A stretch of 64,000 nucleotides of DNA from Kuschelorhynchus macadamiae (GCA_030620095.1 JAUTXW010004489.1:582501-646500); one strand, 5' to 3'. Counted from the stretch's first letter, positions 44,755 to 57,430 are shown. Numbers and translations: made by a program. Notes: a model not told the origin generated them from the sequence alone.

Positions 44755-45283
44755 TTATATAGACTGCGGTGCTCCCTTTATACAGTCACAACACCTTTTT
44801 ATAGATCGCTGTGGTCCATCTATCTCCTGATTATGGTGAGTGTAACAAGGAAAGTTTAACTGTAATTCCTTGTCACGTCGATGGCGTTTTGGCAGCTTTT
44901 TCCAAATTTGTTTTAACTCCACAGACTCGACAAATCTTCCTAATAATAATAAAAGGGAAATATATTTTAGATCAATAGCTTTAATTTCCCACAATGGTAC
45001 CGTTAACGCTAAACAAATAACTTCACTAACACGTTCAATAATATCTTTGGTAGGTACTGTACGCGAACTCACTTGACTGTAAGAATGACTGGCTCCTTTG
45101 GCTGCTAAAATTTTAATAAAACATCTCCCTCCAATGGCGATCGGAGGAGAGGAGCACGACCAGTCAATGTAGGTGGAGCCAAAACATTCTGGGAGCGGGG
45201 AAAACCAATCAGTGACCTGGTGGAGGGAGCTATCTAGGTGGAGTGAATATAAGTGAGCGGGGCCAGGTAGGGGAAGTAGGTCA
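44755..45283 (-). other. GC-richer stretch with a 192-residue ORF of unknown meaning
   Basis: The minus-strand ORF (45333-44755) has Pro-, Leu- and Cys-rich parts and no domain I recognise. The plus strand has direct repeats 'cacaacacctttatatag/cacaacacctttttatag' (44746-44805) and purine-rich blocks 'ggaggagaggagcac', 'gtggagggagc'. It may be non-coding sequence of another element. I would not annotate a gene. Confidence 0.25.
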
Positions 45284-47600
45284 GTGGTGGTGGGAGCCCG
45301 CTTAACCCCTCCAATATACTGTACTACTAGCACGCTCGACCTAATTTTTGTAAACTACCCCGACTTAATTGAATGCTGCGGCACTATCCCGACAGATGAG
45401 ATATCCGATCACAATCTTGCACACGCGGATCTGAACCTGAAATTAGTTAAACCCCCACCTAAAATAATTAAATACCGATGTTTTAAAAGTTTTAATTACG
45501 ATAATTTTGTGTAGATTTGCATAATCTAATTTTTTTTTACAGGTCGCGTTATAAATTAATATATTTAACGAAAACTTATTAAAACTGTTCAAAAGGCATG
45601 TCCCCTTTAAACAAGCTCGAATTACTAAGCCAGAAGCGCCCTGGTTAACTGAAGAAACCAAATTGATAAAGAAACTTAAATCTAAAGCACTGCAACGATA
45701 TAAGAAAAATCCTACGAGTAAAAGTTACAGTTTGCCACATCATTTGTCCAATCCTGAAGAGATTATTAACTATTTTGGCTCTTTACAAAATGTTTCCGAT
45801 AAAGGTAAGAATGAAATTGCATCCTACAAAAATAATAAATTTAAACAGGATTATCATTTTAACTTTAGACTTACTACTCTTAATCAGATAAACACTACCA
45901 TCCGAGCTATAAAAACAAATTGCTGTGGTGTAGATAATATCTCAACAAATATGATTAAATATTGTAGTCCATTTATAGATATCTATATTTTACATATCAT
46001 TAATTCCTGCATAGAGCAAAAATATTTCTCCGATTCTTGAAAGATTACCATTGGTAAACCACTGGCTAAAAATAGCAACCCTAAAACCTTCTCGGACTTA
46101 CCAATGCGGATTTCGAAAAAATTTCTCCACAGCCACCGCGTTGGCATCGGTCACAAACGACGTCATTGGGGCCTATGATAAGGGGTACGCCAGTTTACTT
46201 GTTCTTTTGGATTATTCAAAAGCATTTGTTACCCTTGATCATGGACTACTATGCGCTGAGTTAAAATACTATGGCTTTTCTATTAAGTTGGTCAATATGA
46301 TATCGTCATTCCTGCGCAATGGCTTTCAGACACAAGTGAATAATAATGGATAATGTTTACTCGGGTGTAATTAATTTACTATCCGGCGTACCACAAGGAT
46401 CGATATTATTGCCTCTGTTATTTATTATTTATACTTCTGATATTATTACCTCTACTAGATTCTGTCAGGTGACTGCCTACCCAGACGATACCCAACTTTG
46501 TTGCAGCTTTGATGTCACCAATTTAGCCGAAACGGTGCATTACATTAATTCTGATCTAGAAACCCTACGATCATTGTCTGAAATACATAACCTTAAACTC
46601 AACTCGAAAAAATCTCAACTTATGTGTGTAGCTAATAAAGTAAAAAAGAAATTTTAAAAAGAAGAGCTAATATTTGTTAGGGGCTGTCAAGCTTGTGTAG
46701 AATCAGCAAAAAATCTAGTAGTAATATTAGACGAAGACCTCCGCTTTAAACAACACATAAAACTAAATTAAAACATTAAAACTTATTTTTATTAATAGAC
46801 ATTTTCCAGACTTCAAACTTAAAAGAACACTTGGCGACAGTCTTGTACTTTCTCACTACTCTTACTGTGACTTTATGTATATGCCATGTCTTTTGGAGAT
46901 TGAAAAAAATAGGATAAAAAAATTGCAGAATTCTTGCTGCAGACTGATTTATGCAATTAGGAAGTTCGATCATATATCTCATAAAATTAAAGAATGCCAA
47001 TGGCTGAACATGAGAAATAGGTGCAGTTTTCATCTCGGCAATTTTATGCATAAACTCTTAACTCTAACAAATACTTCTAAAACTCTAAAGAAAAGTTTGT
47101 ACCATGAAGCACAGTAAAAATATTCGTTTTAAAAACATATTTACCACGCCTCGTCATAGAACTGCTATGTTTCAAAGATGTTTTAGTTACAACGCTATAA
47201 AACCGTACAATTCTATTCCTGATGAGTTTAAGCTGTTTAACATAAATACATTTAAATATAAATTTCGTCACTATTTACTAAATAAGCAATGACCGCCCTA
47301 TAAGTTATTTTTGCGAAGTCGTTCATGCTGCGGGATCGCGCGGGATGCTCTTGTTAGTGGGGTTATATTATTTTTTCGTCCATCTACTATAAAAACAATT
47401 GGAATGATGTCTTATTTGAATCCAAGAGATAACCATGGTGATCGTTTAGTTGAGTAAGAGTAGCCGATCAGGCTAGACTTCGCCAAGCTCACCATTGGTT
47501 TATCTTCTTTAAATATTTTTTTTACATAAACTTTTGTACATATCTTTTAAGATGTAATCTGCTTTTCGAAGTAAAAGTCTATATTATTATTATTATTACT
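45284..47600 (+). mobile_element. Jockey/CR1-like LINE: endonuclease end, RT and 3' tail, broken
   Basis: The endonuclease C-terminus 'STLDLIFVNYPDLIE' and 'ISDHNLAHADLNL' contains the catalytic SDH (45399-45407). The RT follows: 'IKTNCCGVDNISTNMIKYC', 'YQCGFRKNFSTATAL', 'LLVLLDYSKAFVTLDHGLL', 'LSGVPQGSILLPLLFIIY' and 'AYPDDTQL' (the usual YADD is YPDD). The C-terminal region ends 'YKFRHYLLNKQ' at 47292. The 3' end has 'ctgcttttcgaagtaaaagtc' and a (tat)n tail near 47580-47597. Frames change near 45515, 46040, 46350 and 46660-46870. Confidence 0.87.
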
Positions 47601-48277
47601 TTTGTCTTTATATATGACGTTCTAGGGTAGCCGCGTCTAAAGGAGCCACACGCGTCATCAATCTTATGCCTGTGAACGCCCACTCGACGTTAGGTAGTGA
47701 CGCGCGAAAACATCCAGAATATTACTTTATAGCGTGACTAATAGATTATAAAAATTGGGGTTGATTCGGCAATCTCCACTAAAATTCGTACACTACTCGC
47801 AAAATGACGTGAAATAAACAGTATTTCTAACCAGTTTAAGCAATTCCAGACATTAAGACTTGCACAGAACGTAAAAACCTACCACCTGCCGGGTATCCTA
47901 ACTTCGCGAATACTGACTGTTCTAAGTCTCTCTCACGCTCTCCAAAAAACGCCATTGTAGTCATCGTGCATTGTGTACATGTTTAGCTGCCGGGAGTTTT
48001 CGCACCGTATTTTCACTTTTTAAGTATCAATTAAATATTAATGACTATTTAATTTAAATACATTAAGAAAGTTTATACGATATCTGCCGTGCTTATTTAT
48101 TTAAAACTACCTTTCTAGGGTAGGTGGCAAAGAATAAAAAAATAAATTTTAAACTTGATAAAAACCTCTATGAAAATACTGCCTATATAATGGGTTTTTC
48201 TTTAACAAAATGTTAACCTCATCTTAGGCACATTTGCACATACATTCCCAAAAATACTCTTTTGATATTGTATGTTG

Positions 48278-48960
48278 TTAGGTATAAAAAAATTTCTTAT
48301 TGTTATTCCGAATAAGGGAAAGGTTGCACTTCTGAGTCAGTTTCTGCATCAGACGAAAGTTCTTCATCCTCGTCCGACGATCCGGTATTGACCGTGAAAT
48401 AAAACTCGTCCAAAGCATTGTCCAGTAAATGTTCTCTTTGGATATGTTAATTTTCATATTTCTTAACATGGCTACAAACTTTGTCCCATTCATCAACACC
48501 TATCTGGTCAAACCTATTACGAGTTAACTTTTCCACATCGGCTAAGTTAAAAGTTGCATTATTTGCGGCCTTCCAGTTTTTTACTTAAGCCCAAATTCTC
48601 TCAATTGGATTTAATTCTGGGTGATATGGGGGAAGCCATAGTACACTATGTCCATGTTGTTCCATAATATTGTCAAATATGAACTGTTTCGGAAATGTAC
48701 CCTTGTTACTTAAAATTATTTTGTAAAATTCTGGCTTAGTTAAGGATTCAGAAAACTCGATGTCCCTGTTCTTTTAACCATTTTATCATGTACTTCTTAA
48801 GGGTCGAACTAGTTACGCTCTTTTCTGTGGTTACATTATGACATGAAGTATTATCTACGACGAGTACTGAACGTTCTGGTAAATTTGGAATCAGTTGACT
48901 CTCCACCCATTGCATAAAGTTAACATGATTCATATCGTTGTGGTAGTCGCCACTTCTGGA
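48278..48960 (-). pseudogene. DDE transposase C-terminal half (Tc1/mariner-like), broken
   Basis: Minus strand: 'SRSGDYHNDMNHVNFMQWV', 'LIPNLPERSVLVVDNTSCHN' with the second catalytic Asp (48858), 'SSTLKKYMIKWLKEQ', then after a shift 'LPPYHPELNPIERIWA' with the third acidic residue (about 48620), and an acidic tail. The 'VVDNxxxHN' and 'NPIE-IW' motifs are those of DDE_3-type transposases. N-terminal DNA-binding domain and first Asp not found; the nested MITE separates that side. Confidence 0.8.
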
Positions 48961-49099
48961 TCCTTCAACAAAGGTTGAGTAAACTAAGTAAGTAAAAATA
49001 ATAATGGAATAATATAGAACAAGAGGTGAGGTACCAAAAGTGCAAGAGGTTTATAAAAGCTGATATTTTAATATTAGGTCGCAGTTAGGGTGTACAATA

Positions 49100-49826
49100 T
49101 ACAGGGTCTGGCAACGATGGTGGGGGGTTGGAATATTACGGCCTTATTTGAAGATATACTCAAATGTTTAAATACGGTGGGTAAAAAAAATTACAATCCA
49201 AAATTGGGTTTTTTAAATGGAAAACCCTGTATATTTTGACATACGTTAATTTTACAAACAATTTAAAGCATTTTTTGCATTATACATATTATGCTTATAT
49301 TCCACTGTTTTTCATTTATTGTCCTTTGAAAAATGGTATATTTGACCCATTGAATGGTTTCTACAGCCATGACACAAGTTGGACTAAAATTGGTTTTCCT
49401 GTCTTAGTTTTAGATAGTCTATTGATATACAATAACTTCCGGTTAATTTTCAGTTAAACTGAAACTGTCAATTCTAGTAATTAAAAGTCAAATATGGTAA
49501 CTTGGTAACCGATTTAACATACCTAAAACTAAGATAGGGAAGTGCAAACCATTTTGCTTCAACTTATGTCGTTAATATGTTACAACCATTCAAAGGGTCA
49601 AATATGCCAATTTTCAAGCGCCAATAATTGGAAAACAATTGAATTCAGACATAATACAAAAAATGTTTGGAATTGTTTGTATAATTAACATATGTAAAAA
49701 GATACAGGGTATTCCATTAAAAAAAGCCAATTTTGGTTTGTAACTTTTTTTGACCCATCCTGTATAATTTCAAATATTTTTCAAATAAGGCTGTAATATT
49801 CCATCCCCTATCGTTGCCGGATCCGG
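49100..49826. mobile_element. Foldback MITE nested in the Tc1/mariner element
   Basis: The whole stretch is an imperfect palindrome with arms of about 350 bp. Examples: 'ggcaacgatggtggggggtt' at 49110 against the complement of 'ccatcccctatcgttgcc' at 49801, and 'tatttgacccattgaatggt' at 49338 against the complement of 'accattcaaagggtcaaata' at 49586. No protein; the ORF at 49236-49457 is a shadow. Confidence 0.8.
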
Positions 49827-50963
49827 TAACAATGCAGTGTTTCTTTTTTAATGCCCCCGTTCCCTTCTAAATTCTAAACGGTTTGAGATATCGATTTGAA
49901 ATTTGGAAAGCCATAATAAGGCATAAAATCTATGTTTCAAGATGGAGGGGGAGTCTTGTGAAACTTCTTTTGAAAAGTCTTTCGATGTTTACTTTCAAAG
50001 TTTCAAAATGACTGACATCAATTGTTTCAAAATGGCTGCTATTTAAAAATTGAAATGTTTATTGTTGGATGGTGTATTGTATTATATTTGTCTTCGGTTT
50101 TTACCCACCTTAAAAATTCAATAATATTGTAATTTTTGTTACAACATGCAACTTAATATTAATTATTATATAGTCAGAAACAAGTAACTAAATAAAATAC
50201 GTTGGGTTGAACAAATACAAACCTAAAACAAATTTTTTTAACAGGAATTTTAAAGTGATATATCCCCCATTAAAGTCTACTTGACATTCCCAATTTTATG
50301 TAAGATACTTAAAACAAAAGATATAAAATCTGATTAACGTATTCACAGCAACACTGAAAAATTAATGTTAAGAAGCTCGTTAAGACTTATGTATCTATTT
50401 TGAATATTAATACAGACAAATATTTTTATTAGATAAATTAAATTTCTTAAAAACACTTACTCAACAGTTGGTCGCTTTATCTTTATTATGTAGAATTCGT
50501 AAATTATCGTTTTTATTTCCTCTATAGTTTCTGCGATTACCTACATCGTTGAGCATTGATTTGCGACTTGGGGTCGATCTAGAAATCGACCTAGATTTAT
50601 TACATATTTACTTACCTAAAAACTTACAAGTGAAGCTACTAAAAGCGTGTTAAAATATTCTACTTACTTGCGATTGGAAAGCGGAATTTGTAGTCCATTT
50701 TCAGCCTCATTTCCCATAAATTTTATGCATTTTTTAATTATTTCACGCCCTTGGCTTTTACAGTTTTACCCTTTACACCAATATTTTTAGGCGACATTGT
50801 AAAATATGACGTAGGATACACAAGCACATACAAGAATTATCACACACGATACAACTAGTAAACTACCTCTAAGCAAGATTAATCCAATCGCAAGCGGGGG
50901 CGGCCCCAGTGCAATCGCGTGATTGATGACGTGTTGGCTTCTTCTTTAGTTGCTGCTACTCTA

Positions 50964-51900
50964 CCTGATAATAGAGGAGAACTACATTATTTTCATAACA
51001 GTTTTTTCGATTTTCAGAAACTGCAACGGTGACGTCCATTCGACTAACTTTTACTAAAAACATACCTATAGAGGAACAAATGAAGATCACTAGTTACAAC
51101 TTCAACTTTAAGAGGCTGTAGCTCCTACCCCAGACTTTGGCGGCAATTCATTTTTTTACAAGGAAATAAAATGACTGCCAAATCGACAAATGGAGGGTTG
51201 AGTTATATGATGTCAGGATAATCAATCTAAACCATACAAGTATCAACTTCTAACACGTGCCAAACGTATACTAGAAGTTGGTAGTACCTCAAATTCAGGC
51301 AATAGATAAAGTGACTGCCACGCCCCCAAACCGAGGCTTGATTAGACTGATGTCAACAGCGACTTTCGATACCCTAAAGTATATTTAATTGCCACCTTTA
51401 TACTAGAAGAAGGCAGTCATCAGTTTTGAAGTTAAACGGCGGGGATATGAACCGTGTTTGAACCTTTAACATTTGAGGCCAATAAGTTGGGTGCCAAACC
51501 TCGAACTAGGAGTTAAACCTGATTTAGACGAATTTTGAACATAAAATTATAGCAACCGACGTAAAGCGTATACCTGCTAAGAATATTATAAGAAATTGAG
51601 GTTAAGTTTCCTCAAGAGAAAATCCTCAGGAATTCTAGCACAATGAATGGTACTACAGAGCTGAGCAGAGGAATCAGACGACCCTGAGCTAACACAGATG
51701 AAATGGCGAGAGATCCGACCTATTTAAGGATATACATACGGTTAACTTTTATCGTAACCAAGTGAACTTTGCTCTGTTTTTAACGTAAAGGAAACTTCTG
51801 AAATTGTTCTATTTGTATTTATTTGTGATCATTAAAGTAAGTGTTTTTTATTTGTCGTCTTTTATTTTCCTTCCTGCGTCTAAAATGCTACCCCCAAATA
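50964..51900. repeat. Degenerate direct repeats, about 150-bp spacing
   Basis: Related blocks recur, such as 'gtatactagaagttggtagt' (51267) and 'tatactagaagaaggcagt' (51399), and 'gactgccaaatcgacaaatg' (51173) and 'gactgccacgcccccaaacc' (51312). No ORF. Past 51730 the sequence looks like the end of an LTR ('attaaagtaagtg...'), but I could not find a partner. Confidence 0.45.
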
Positions 51901-52079
51901 GCGACAATCAATAACCCGATTAGTGACTTTAAAGTTAATCCTATTTTGTCCCACGAACTCCCTTTCTAGTTCCATCCCATGATATGACGGCAGTGAAAAG
52001 AGAGATCTTTAAGTAACTTTTTGACACCTTGAGGGTTGTCAAAATATACATAAGGCAACCCTCCAGAAGTGAAGTGAAA

Positions 52080-52690
52080 ATATAAATGAAGTGCCGGAGT
52101 ATAAAGACTCTCACTTTGGGGGCACACTAGGGGAGGATACGGTATGGGGACTGCCTGTCGGGACGTCCCCTTTGCCTTAGAAAAGCGAGATTCGATGATA
52201 ATCGTTCACGTAGAACAGTGTCGCTCAAAGAATAAGACTCCGAACAAAAACGTCGACTTGACTGCCTCTCCTTCTCCGTCAACTCATGGCCAAGAGGGAG
52301 CCCTGGGATGACCAAACGAGGGACTCAGTTTTTCTAGGGAAAGAATAGCCCACGAACAAGATGACGAAAAAGTGTCCCAGTGCCCCTTTTGCGCCATATG
52401 CGATCTAGCCAATATGTGCACACTTGAGGGACCTCAGTAGCGTTACATAAGTGAGACACAACTTTTCCTTAATCACTTAGAATATCTACCTCCTCAGACT
52501 GCCCTCACTAACAACGATATATCCGACTCTGAGAGCGAGGACAATGTCCAGGTTTGCTTGTATGATATGCCTCGCCCACAAGCAGACACACTCGAGAATT
52601 TTGCGATTTCATTAACCTGGTGCTCTAATATTGCTAGTAGAAGGCGTTGCAGTTGTCTCACTGATAAAGGCTTGTTCATTGATTTTAATC
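52080..52690. other. GC-richer island without recognisable gene
   Basis: Stands out from the AT-rich surroundings. Two minus-strand ORFs (52315-52127 and 52679-52494) share no recognisable domain. Possibly a relic of a retroelement; no RT, protease or integrase motif found. Confidence 0.3.
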
Positions 52691-53079
52691 AGTTTTAACA
52701 CGTTTTGCGTTACGATTTTGTTGATTTTACCACACCAACCATGCGTTCAAAACAGTACGGTATAACTTACTCACACATCCAACGATTTACGTTTTTGAAG
52801 TATCGACAAGTCTGCAAACCTGTCCCAAAGAATGGCATACATTCATCCTTTATATACTTTACGTATATATTTTCCTCGTATTATTAGAATAAGTATTGAG
52901 CAGATTTTGGGTCAAGTTAGTTTGCAAATATTTTTCTTTACTAGTGTATTCTGTAGTTGTTAATAAAATATTATTAACAGTTATATATCATGTTTTATAA
53001 TCCCTCGTAAGAGAAAATTATTGTAATCGTGAGAAAATCACCCATCTAAGAGTTCTGCAGATCTTTACGTTTCACAATC
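52691..53079. other. No gene seen
   Basis: AT-rich sequence without coding signal. The 60-residue ORF at 52705 has no feature. Confidence 0.4.
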
Positions 53080-53620
53080 CCGGGACCCCGAAAAAAATGT
53101 TCTCCCATTTTCGTCAGTCTGTCGGTCTGTCTGTCTATCTGCCTGCCTTTACGCGGCATGCATAGCTCAAAAACTACCTATACGATTCACTTCAAATTTT
53201 GCTCGAAAATTAAGGGTCGTAAGGGGATGAAATGGTTATATTTTGGTAAAAATTCAATATGGCGGAAAAAATGGTCAAGCCACAAAATGTACAAAAAAAA
53301 TCATTAAAATACTACTTACCGAGTGGACTAATATATATATAATATAAATGGGTAAATTTTTTGTGTAAATTCATTGTAGCGGAACAAAATGGCGGCTTAA
53401 TGAAATGTTAAAAAATTCAGTACCAAAAGCAACTTATAGAGTTGACTTTACATTTTGAACAAAAATCAAGGGTTAAACAGGGATGCACTGGACATTTTTG
53501 AATGGGAATCCTATATGGCAAAACAAAATCGCGACCTAATAAAATGTATCAATATTCAGTAAAATTCCGTTTCCTGGAATAGAACATTTTTTTTATGGAG
53601 AAAAATAATAAATAACAAAA
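53080..53620. repeat. Degenerate tandem repeat, about 150-180-bp unit
   Basis: Starts with a 'gtctgtcggtctgtctgtct' run (53115-53135). Units then recur with 'ttcaatatggcggaaaaaat' (53256), 'cattgtagcggaacaaaatg' (53372) and 'cctatatggcaaaacaaaat' (53510), each preceded by 'caaaaatcaagggt'-like sequence. No ORF. Confidence 0.6.
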
Positions 53621-54079
53621 TTCACTAAATCATGAATAATCCAAGAACGAAACCTCGCCGACAAAATCTGAATTCAGATTCGTAATCAGCGCCGCAAAAT
53701 CTATCGAAAACCATAAAAATCGGCGATGGTAAGCTTAACCGAAATTTTACCTAGATTTTTACTATTTTTCATTATCAGGTATACTAAAAATTAAAAAGCA
53801 GGGCGGGGCTTTGCTGGAATCAAATCTAATTAAAGCTAGTGAATGAATTTGCGCGTCGTTTGGTTATTTGTATTTAAGAACTCTTTCATCACTCTAATTA
53901 AATGTTAATTTTGAGTTTCTCTTGGAATATGTACAAATATGAGTTTTGTTGCATGGTTTGGTATTATGTCTGTTATAGGTGTTTCCGTAAGTAAGAGTTA
54001 ATCTTCTCGCTGCATATTTAATTGGTAATTTTGAGATGGATAACATTTTTCCGTCGGATTTCTTGTTAGAATGCAGGGA

Positions 54080-55180
54080 TGATTCTGAGGAATTATCTTC
54101 AGCCTCAGGAATAATTTCTTCTTCAACTTCAAAAAAGTTATTTAGGTTAGCAGTGTCTCCTGGAGTATTATGAATAATTGACTCAATGTCTAAAATGTTT
54201 GCTTCAATGCGGGAAAGAGCATCGGCATTTTTTCTTCCTTTTTTATAGATAATTTAAAAGTCAAATTCCTCTAATTTCAATCTTCAGTTAATTAGTCTGC
54301 AATTAGGTTATTTTGTCTTGGATAACAATACTAGAAGATTGTGACCTGTTTCAATTACGAACCTGTGTCCAAACGGGTAAGGCTTAAAGTGTTTAGTTGA
54401 ATCTAAGATAGCTAAAACTTCTTTTCCAATAGTGGAGTATTTTTTTTTCCGCAGAATTCATCGTTCTTAATAAATCTCCTGTAATAACCTAGAACAAACA
54501 AGGCTTTAATTTGGTTTTTGGTAGTTGGTACAGGGTAATTTTGAATTGTTGAATTGCCGAGTTTGGCTTCATTCAATTCGGTGTTATAATATATAGCCTA
54601 AGAAAGCAACTTCTTTTGAAAGAAATTCTGACTTATCAAGTTGGATCTTCAAATTGCATTCTCGAAATTTCTTAAATATCATTTTCATATGATCAATATG
54701 TTCAGATAAGGATTTTGAAAAAATACATCATCCATGTACACAAACAGAATGTATATACGTATTCCCGCATCATTTGTTGAAACGTTGCCGGGGAGTTCTT
54801 TAAGCTAAAGAGCATGCATAAGTTTTGAAAGTGCCCATTGTTAAAATTGAAGGCGGTTTATTTTCCTAAATTACCCAAAATCTATTTAATGTGGGGCAGG
54901 GGATATTTATCTGCTAGAGTGTGTTCATTTAATTGACGGTAACCTAACACCATTTTGAATCTTGTTTCACCCGAGACGTCTGCCTTTTATAGAACAATCC
55001 AAAGAGAGGCAGAAAACAGCGAAACTGATGGTCTAATTATTTTGTTGTCAATTAATTTTTTAATTTGTTTTTGAATTTCGATATGCATAATGGGAAGGTT
55101 CAGAAAATCAGAATATTCGGAATTTTTTAATTCTTGAGATATAAAATGTCTCTTTTATCCTAGATTTTAAAAGTAATTAT
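54080..55180 (-). pseudogene. pol: Pol relic: RT and RNase H
   Basis: From the right: 'DNKIIRPSVSLFSASLWIV' (about 55065-55008), 'YRQLNEHTLADKYPLPHI' (54948-54895), 'SLKNSPATFQQMM' (54806), 'VYMDDVF' with the catalytic YMDD (54741-54724), 'GKEVLAILDSTKHFKPYPFG', and 'GRKNADALSRIEANI' (54242-54198), the RNase H end. Several stops and frameshifts. The protein ends in an acidic tail. Confidence 0.85.
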
Positions 55181-55493
55181 AGTTTTGCGATGTGAAAGTA
55201 TTTTCAGAATAATTATTTGGCCTATAAGTTCTAATTGTATTATTCACAAAAATCATAGGTGTCGATATAGTGAAAGTTACATTTTTTGTGTGGAAAAGGG
55301 GTTTACTGTTGGTTGTGGTTATCTAAATGCCAGTATATTTGATAAAAAAATTTTGTCGGTATTTTCCTAGGTCGAATCTGTATCGATTATTTGAAAAAGT
55401 TTGTTTCGGGGTTGAATTTTTTTGAATATTAGTAATAACAATATTTTGTTGTATATTTTAGATATTTAATTATTATCTTAATTCTACCTGTGA

Positions 55494-55900
55494 CTAAACT
55501 AAACTATAGTTAGTAATGCAAGAAACGGCACCATCTAGACTCTTGGGGTTAGATGTTAATAAAAAAGATTTTAGTACAACTGATGAATAACTATTATTAT
55601 ATTCTTTCTGTCTGATAACGAAAGGCTTTTCTAACATTTCATCTTGGTCTGTTTGAATCTTTGCATAAATCCTTGGAATAAATTGTTTTAATATGAGAAT
55701 AAAATCCATTAAATTCTCATTTATATTTTTATTGAAGTTTCTATTTAACTGGTGCAGCAATACCAAGAAACTAATTGCGTCGCCAAGTTTTTGTCTTAAG
55801 ACAGTTTTAAGATTGTTCCATGTAGTAATATACGAACGGCCATTCAAAAGATCATGAAGCTATATTAATTTTGACTTTATTGCAATAAAAACATTTTTTT
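55494..55900 (-). pseudogene. gag: Gag relic
   Basis: 117 residues open: 'LNGRSYITTWNNLKTVLRQK', 'DAISFLVLLHQLNRNFNKNI', the capsid-like region of gypsy Gag (a W-x-x-L-K...L-L-H-x-L pattern). No zinc knuckle found. The upstream start is lost or frameshifted. Confidence 0.6.
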
Positions 55901-56380
55901 TGAATTTTGCTAGTATTAAAATTGCTGAAAAAATTCGTTAATTGTTAAATTTAGTAATAATTTTGAAAAAGCCGTCCATTTTATTAAAATGCGTATCAAC
56001 TGAAAGTTTTTTTATCGACATATGTTTTTTTTTAAATTGCTTATTAAACTATCTAAGTTACTTTGAACTCGTTTTCAGAATCTCAATTATTTAAATTTGA
56101 TGAAGAACTGTTTACTTTAAGACAATTAATTAAACGTTCTTTTGCATTTGACGTAGAAAAATGGCAATTTTAATTACATAAGCAAAATCGAGGTTACCTC
56201 AGTAGGGATTTTCTTTAGCACTGGTAACATAAAATTGTTCTAGTCAAAAGTATCTCAGGTTCTCGTCGTCTGATGTTCTCAGGTAGGTGACTTTCCTTCT
56301 TCTGAACCAACAGTTTGTAGTCCGTAGTTCGATTGGATAGTCTTAAAAGATTAAAATCTGAACTGAATAGTGAACACTTT

Positions 56381-56395
56381 CCTGTTCGCAGCGCC
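56381..56395 (-). other. Primer-binding site of the Gypsy relic
   Basis: Minus strand 'tggcgctgcgaacagg' (TGGCGC start) just inside the presumed LTR border, about 500 bases before gag. The leader between holds one short ORF (56397-56215), not considered a gene. Confidence 0.65.
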
Positions 56396-56396
56396 A

Positions 56397-57430
56397 ATTA
56401 CGTTTTAAAAGCTGGAAACCCTTTTTTTAAATATTTATTATTATCAAAAATAATTAGAACTTATTAATAGCTTGTCTTAAACCCGAATGAATACAATCTC
56501 TGTCAAAGAAATAATACGGTAGTGAAAATAAGCTCTTATCTAACTTATTATATATAACACAATTAAGACTAATAAAATTATGATAATCATTGGACTTCGG
56601 GTCTATTTTCATATTTAGCAAAACATCATTAACATAATCTGAGAGAGTAATTAATATATTATTGAGGATCTTTCAAGTCCGTAATTTGCGCTGGGGTTGT
56701 ATCTTTGTATAAGTATGTAGAAAACTAGGATCTAAAGAAAACATATTACAATGTATTGCGCTAGAAACTTTAATACTAACCATTACAATAGGAAGGGCAT
56801 CTTTTCTCTACTTTCGAGTCTTTCGAGTAAATCTAATTTTACTTTATACGACTTGAGTGTATAAACGTTAGGTCAAGGAAAATAGATAGGTTTAAGGAGG
56901 TACCCCCCCAGTGCGCATTTTCCTGTATGTAGGCAATTCGCGAAAGCTGCTGGAGAAAGGTGGGAATTCGGGATTAGGTTAGTTATCCAAAAGACGTTTC
57001 CCTGTAGAAGTTTCTTTGCAGAAGTTCTGGAATCACTTAAGGTTGTAAGTGAGACTTAAGTCAAGTCTGATTATACCGTATTTCGAGCCGCCTTTTATCA
57101 TATAAATTCTGATTACTCTCGCAAGGTCAGGCATACCATGACCTAGTTTATTTATAAAAGACTGGGCAAAATATAGCCCGGAAAATTTATCTGAGGAGTA
57201 TTTAACAGTACGAATAAAAATTTTCATACATATGGAAAGGTGTGCTTGAATTTTCCTAAATAGGTTCGTTTATTTTTATGAAGAAATTGTTATAATAAAC
57301 ATTGTTCTTGGTATCAGGGTTGGTAAATTTATTATTGCATTCTATTTTTGGTATATGTATATTTTTATCTCAACTCGTTAAGATATAAAAAGGGTGGAAT
57401 AGAGAGAGGGGGGTTTTAATGAGCAGAACT
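56397..57430. other. Probable LTR remnant, then sequence without genes
   Basis: The first few hundred bases may be the 5' LTR of the Gypsy relic. I found no second copy in the window to define it. The rest (56.9-57.4 kb) contains no coding or repeat signal I can name. Confidence 0.35.

Larger units (their letters stand above)
47625..50961 (-). mobile_element. Tc1/mariner-type DNA transposon, about 3.3 kb
   Basis: Imperfect terminal inverted repeats of about 40 bp: left 'gggtagccgcgtctaaagga' and right (complement) 'gagtagcagcaactaaagaa', continuing through a shared 'cgtcatcaatc'. TA dinucleotides flank both ends (47623-47624 and 50962-50963), the Tc1/mariner target. The minus-strand transposase relic lies inside, and a foldback element is nested at about 49100-49826. 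The rest (49.83-50.9 kb) shows no coding signal. Confidence 0.7.
53990..56396 (-). mobile_element. Ty3/Gypsy relic lacking integrase, minus strand
   Basis: Order on the minus strand: PBS at 56395-56381, leader, gag, decayed protease area, RT, RNase H, and an acidic tail ending near 54000. The integrase and 3' LTR are absent. A 5' LTR would lie right of 56400 but I could not define its far end. Much more decayed than the 6-14 kb element and of a different lineage by its PBS and sequence. Confidence 0.8.

Noticed and set aside
44755..45333. 192-residue minus-strand ORF as a host gene
   Set aside because: Overlaps the start of the plus-strand LINE, no recognisable domain, and composition follows local direct repeats.
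49236..49457. 73-residue ORF
   Set aside because: Lies in the arm of the foldback element and has no partner or motif.
51730..51960. Possible solo LTR end
   Set aside because: A polyadenylation-like region is present but no second copy, target repeat or PBS was found.
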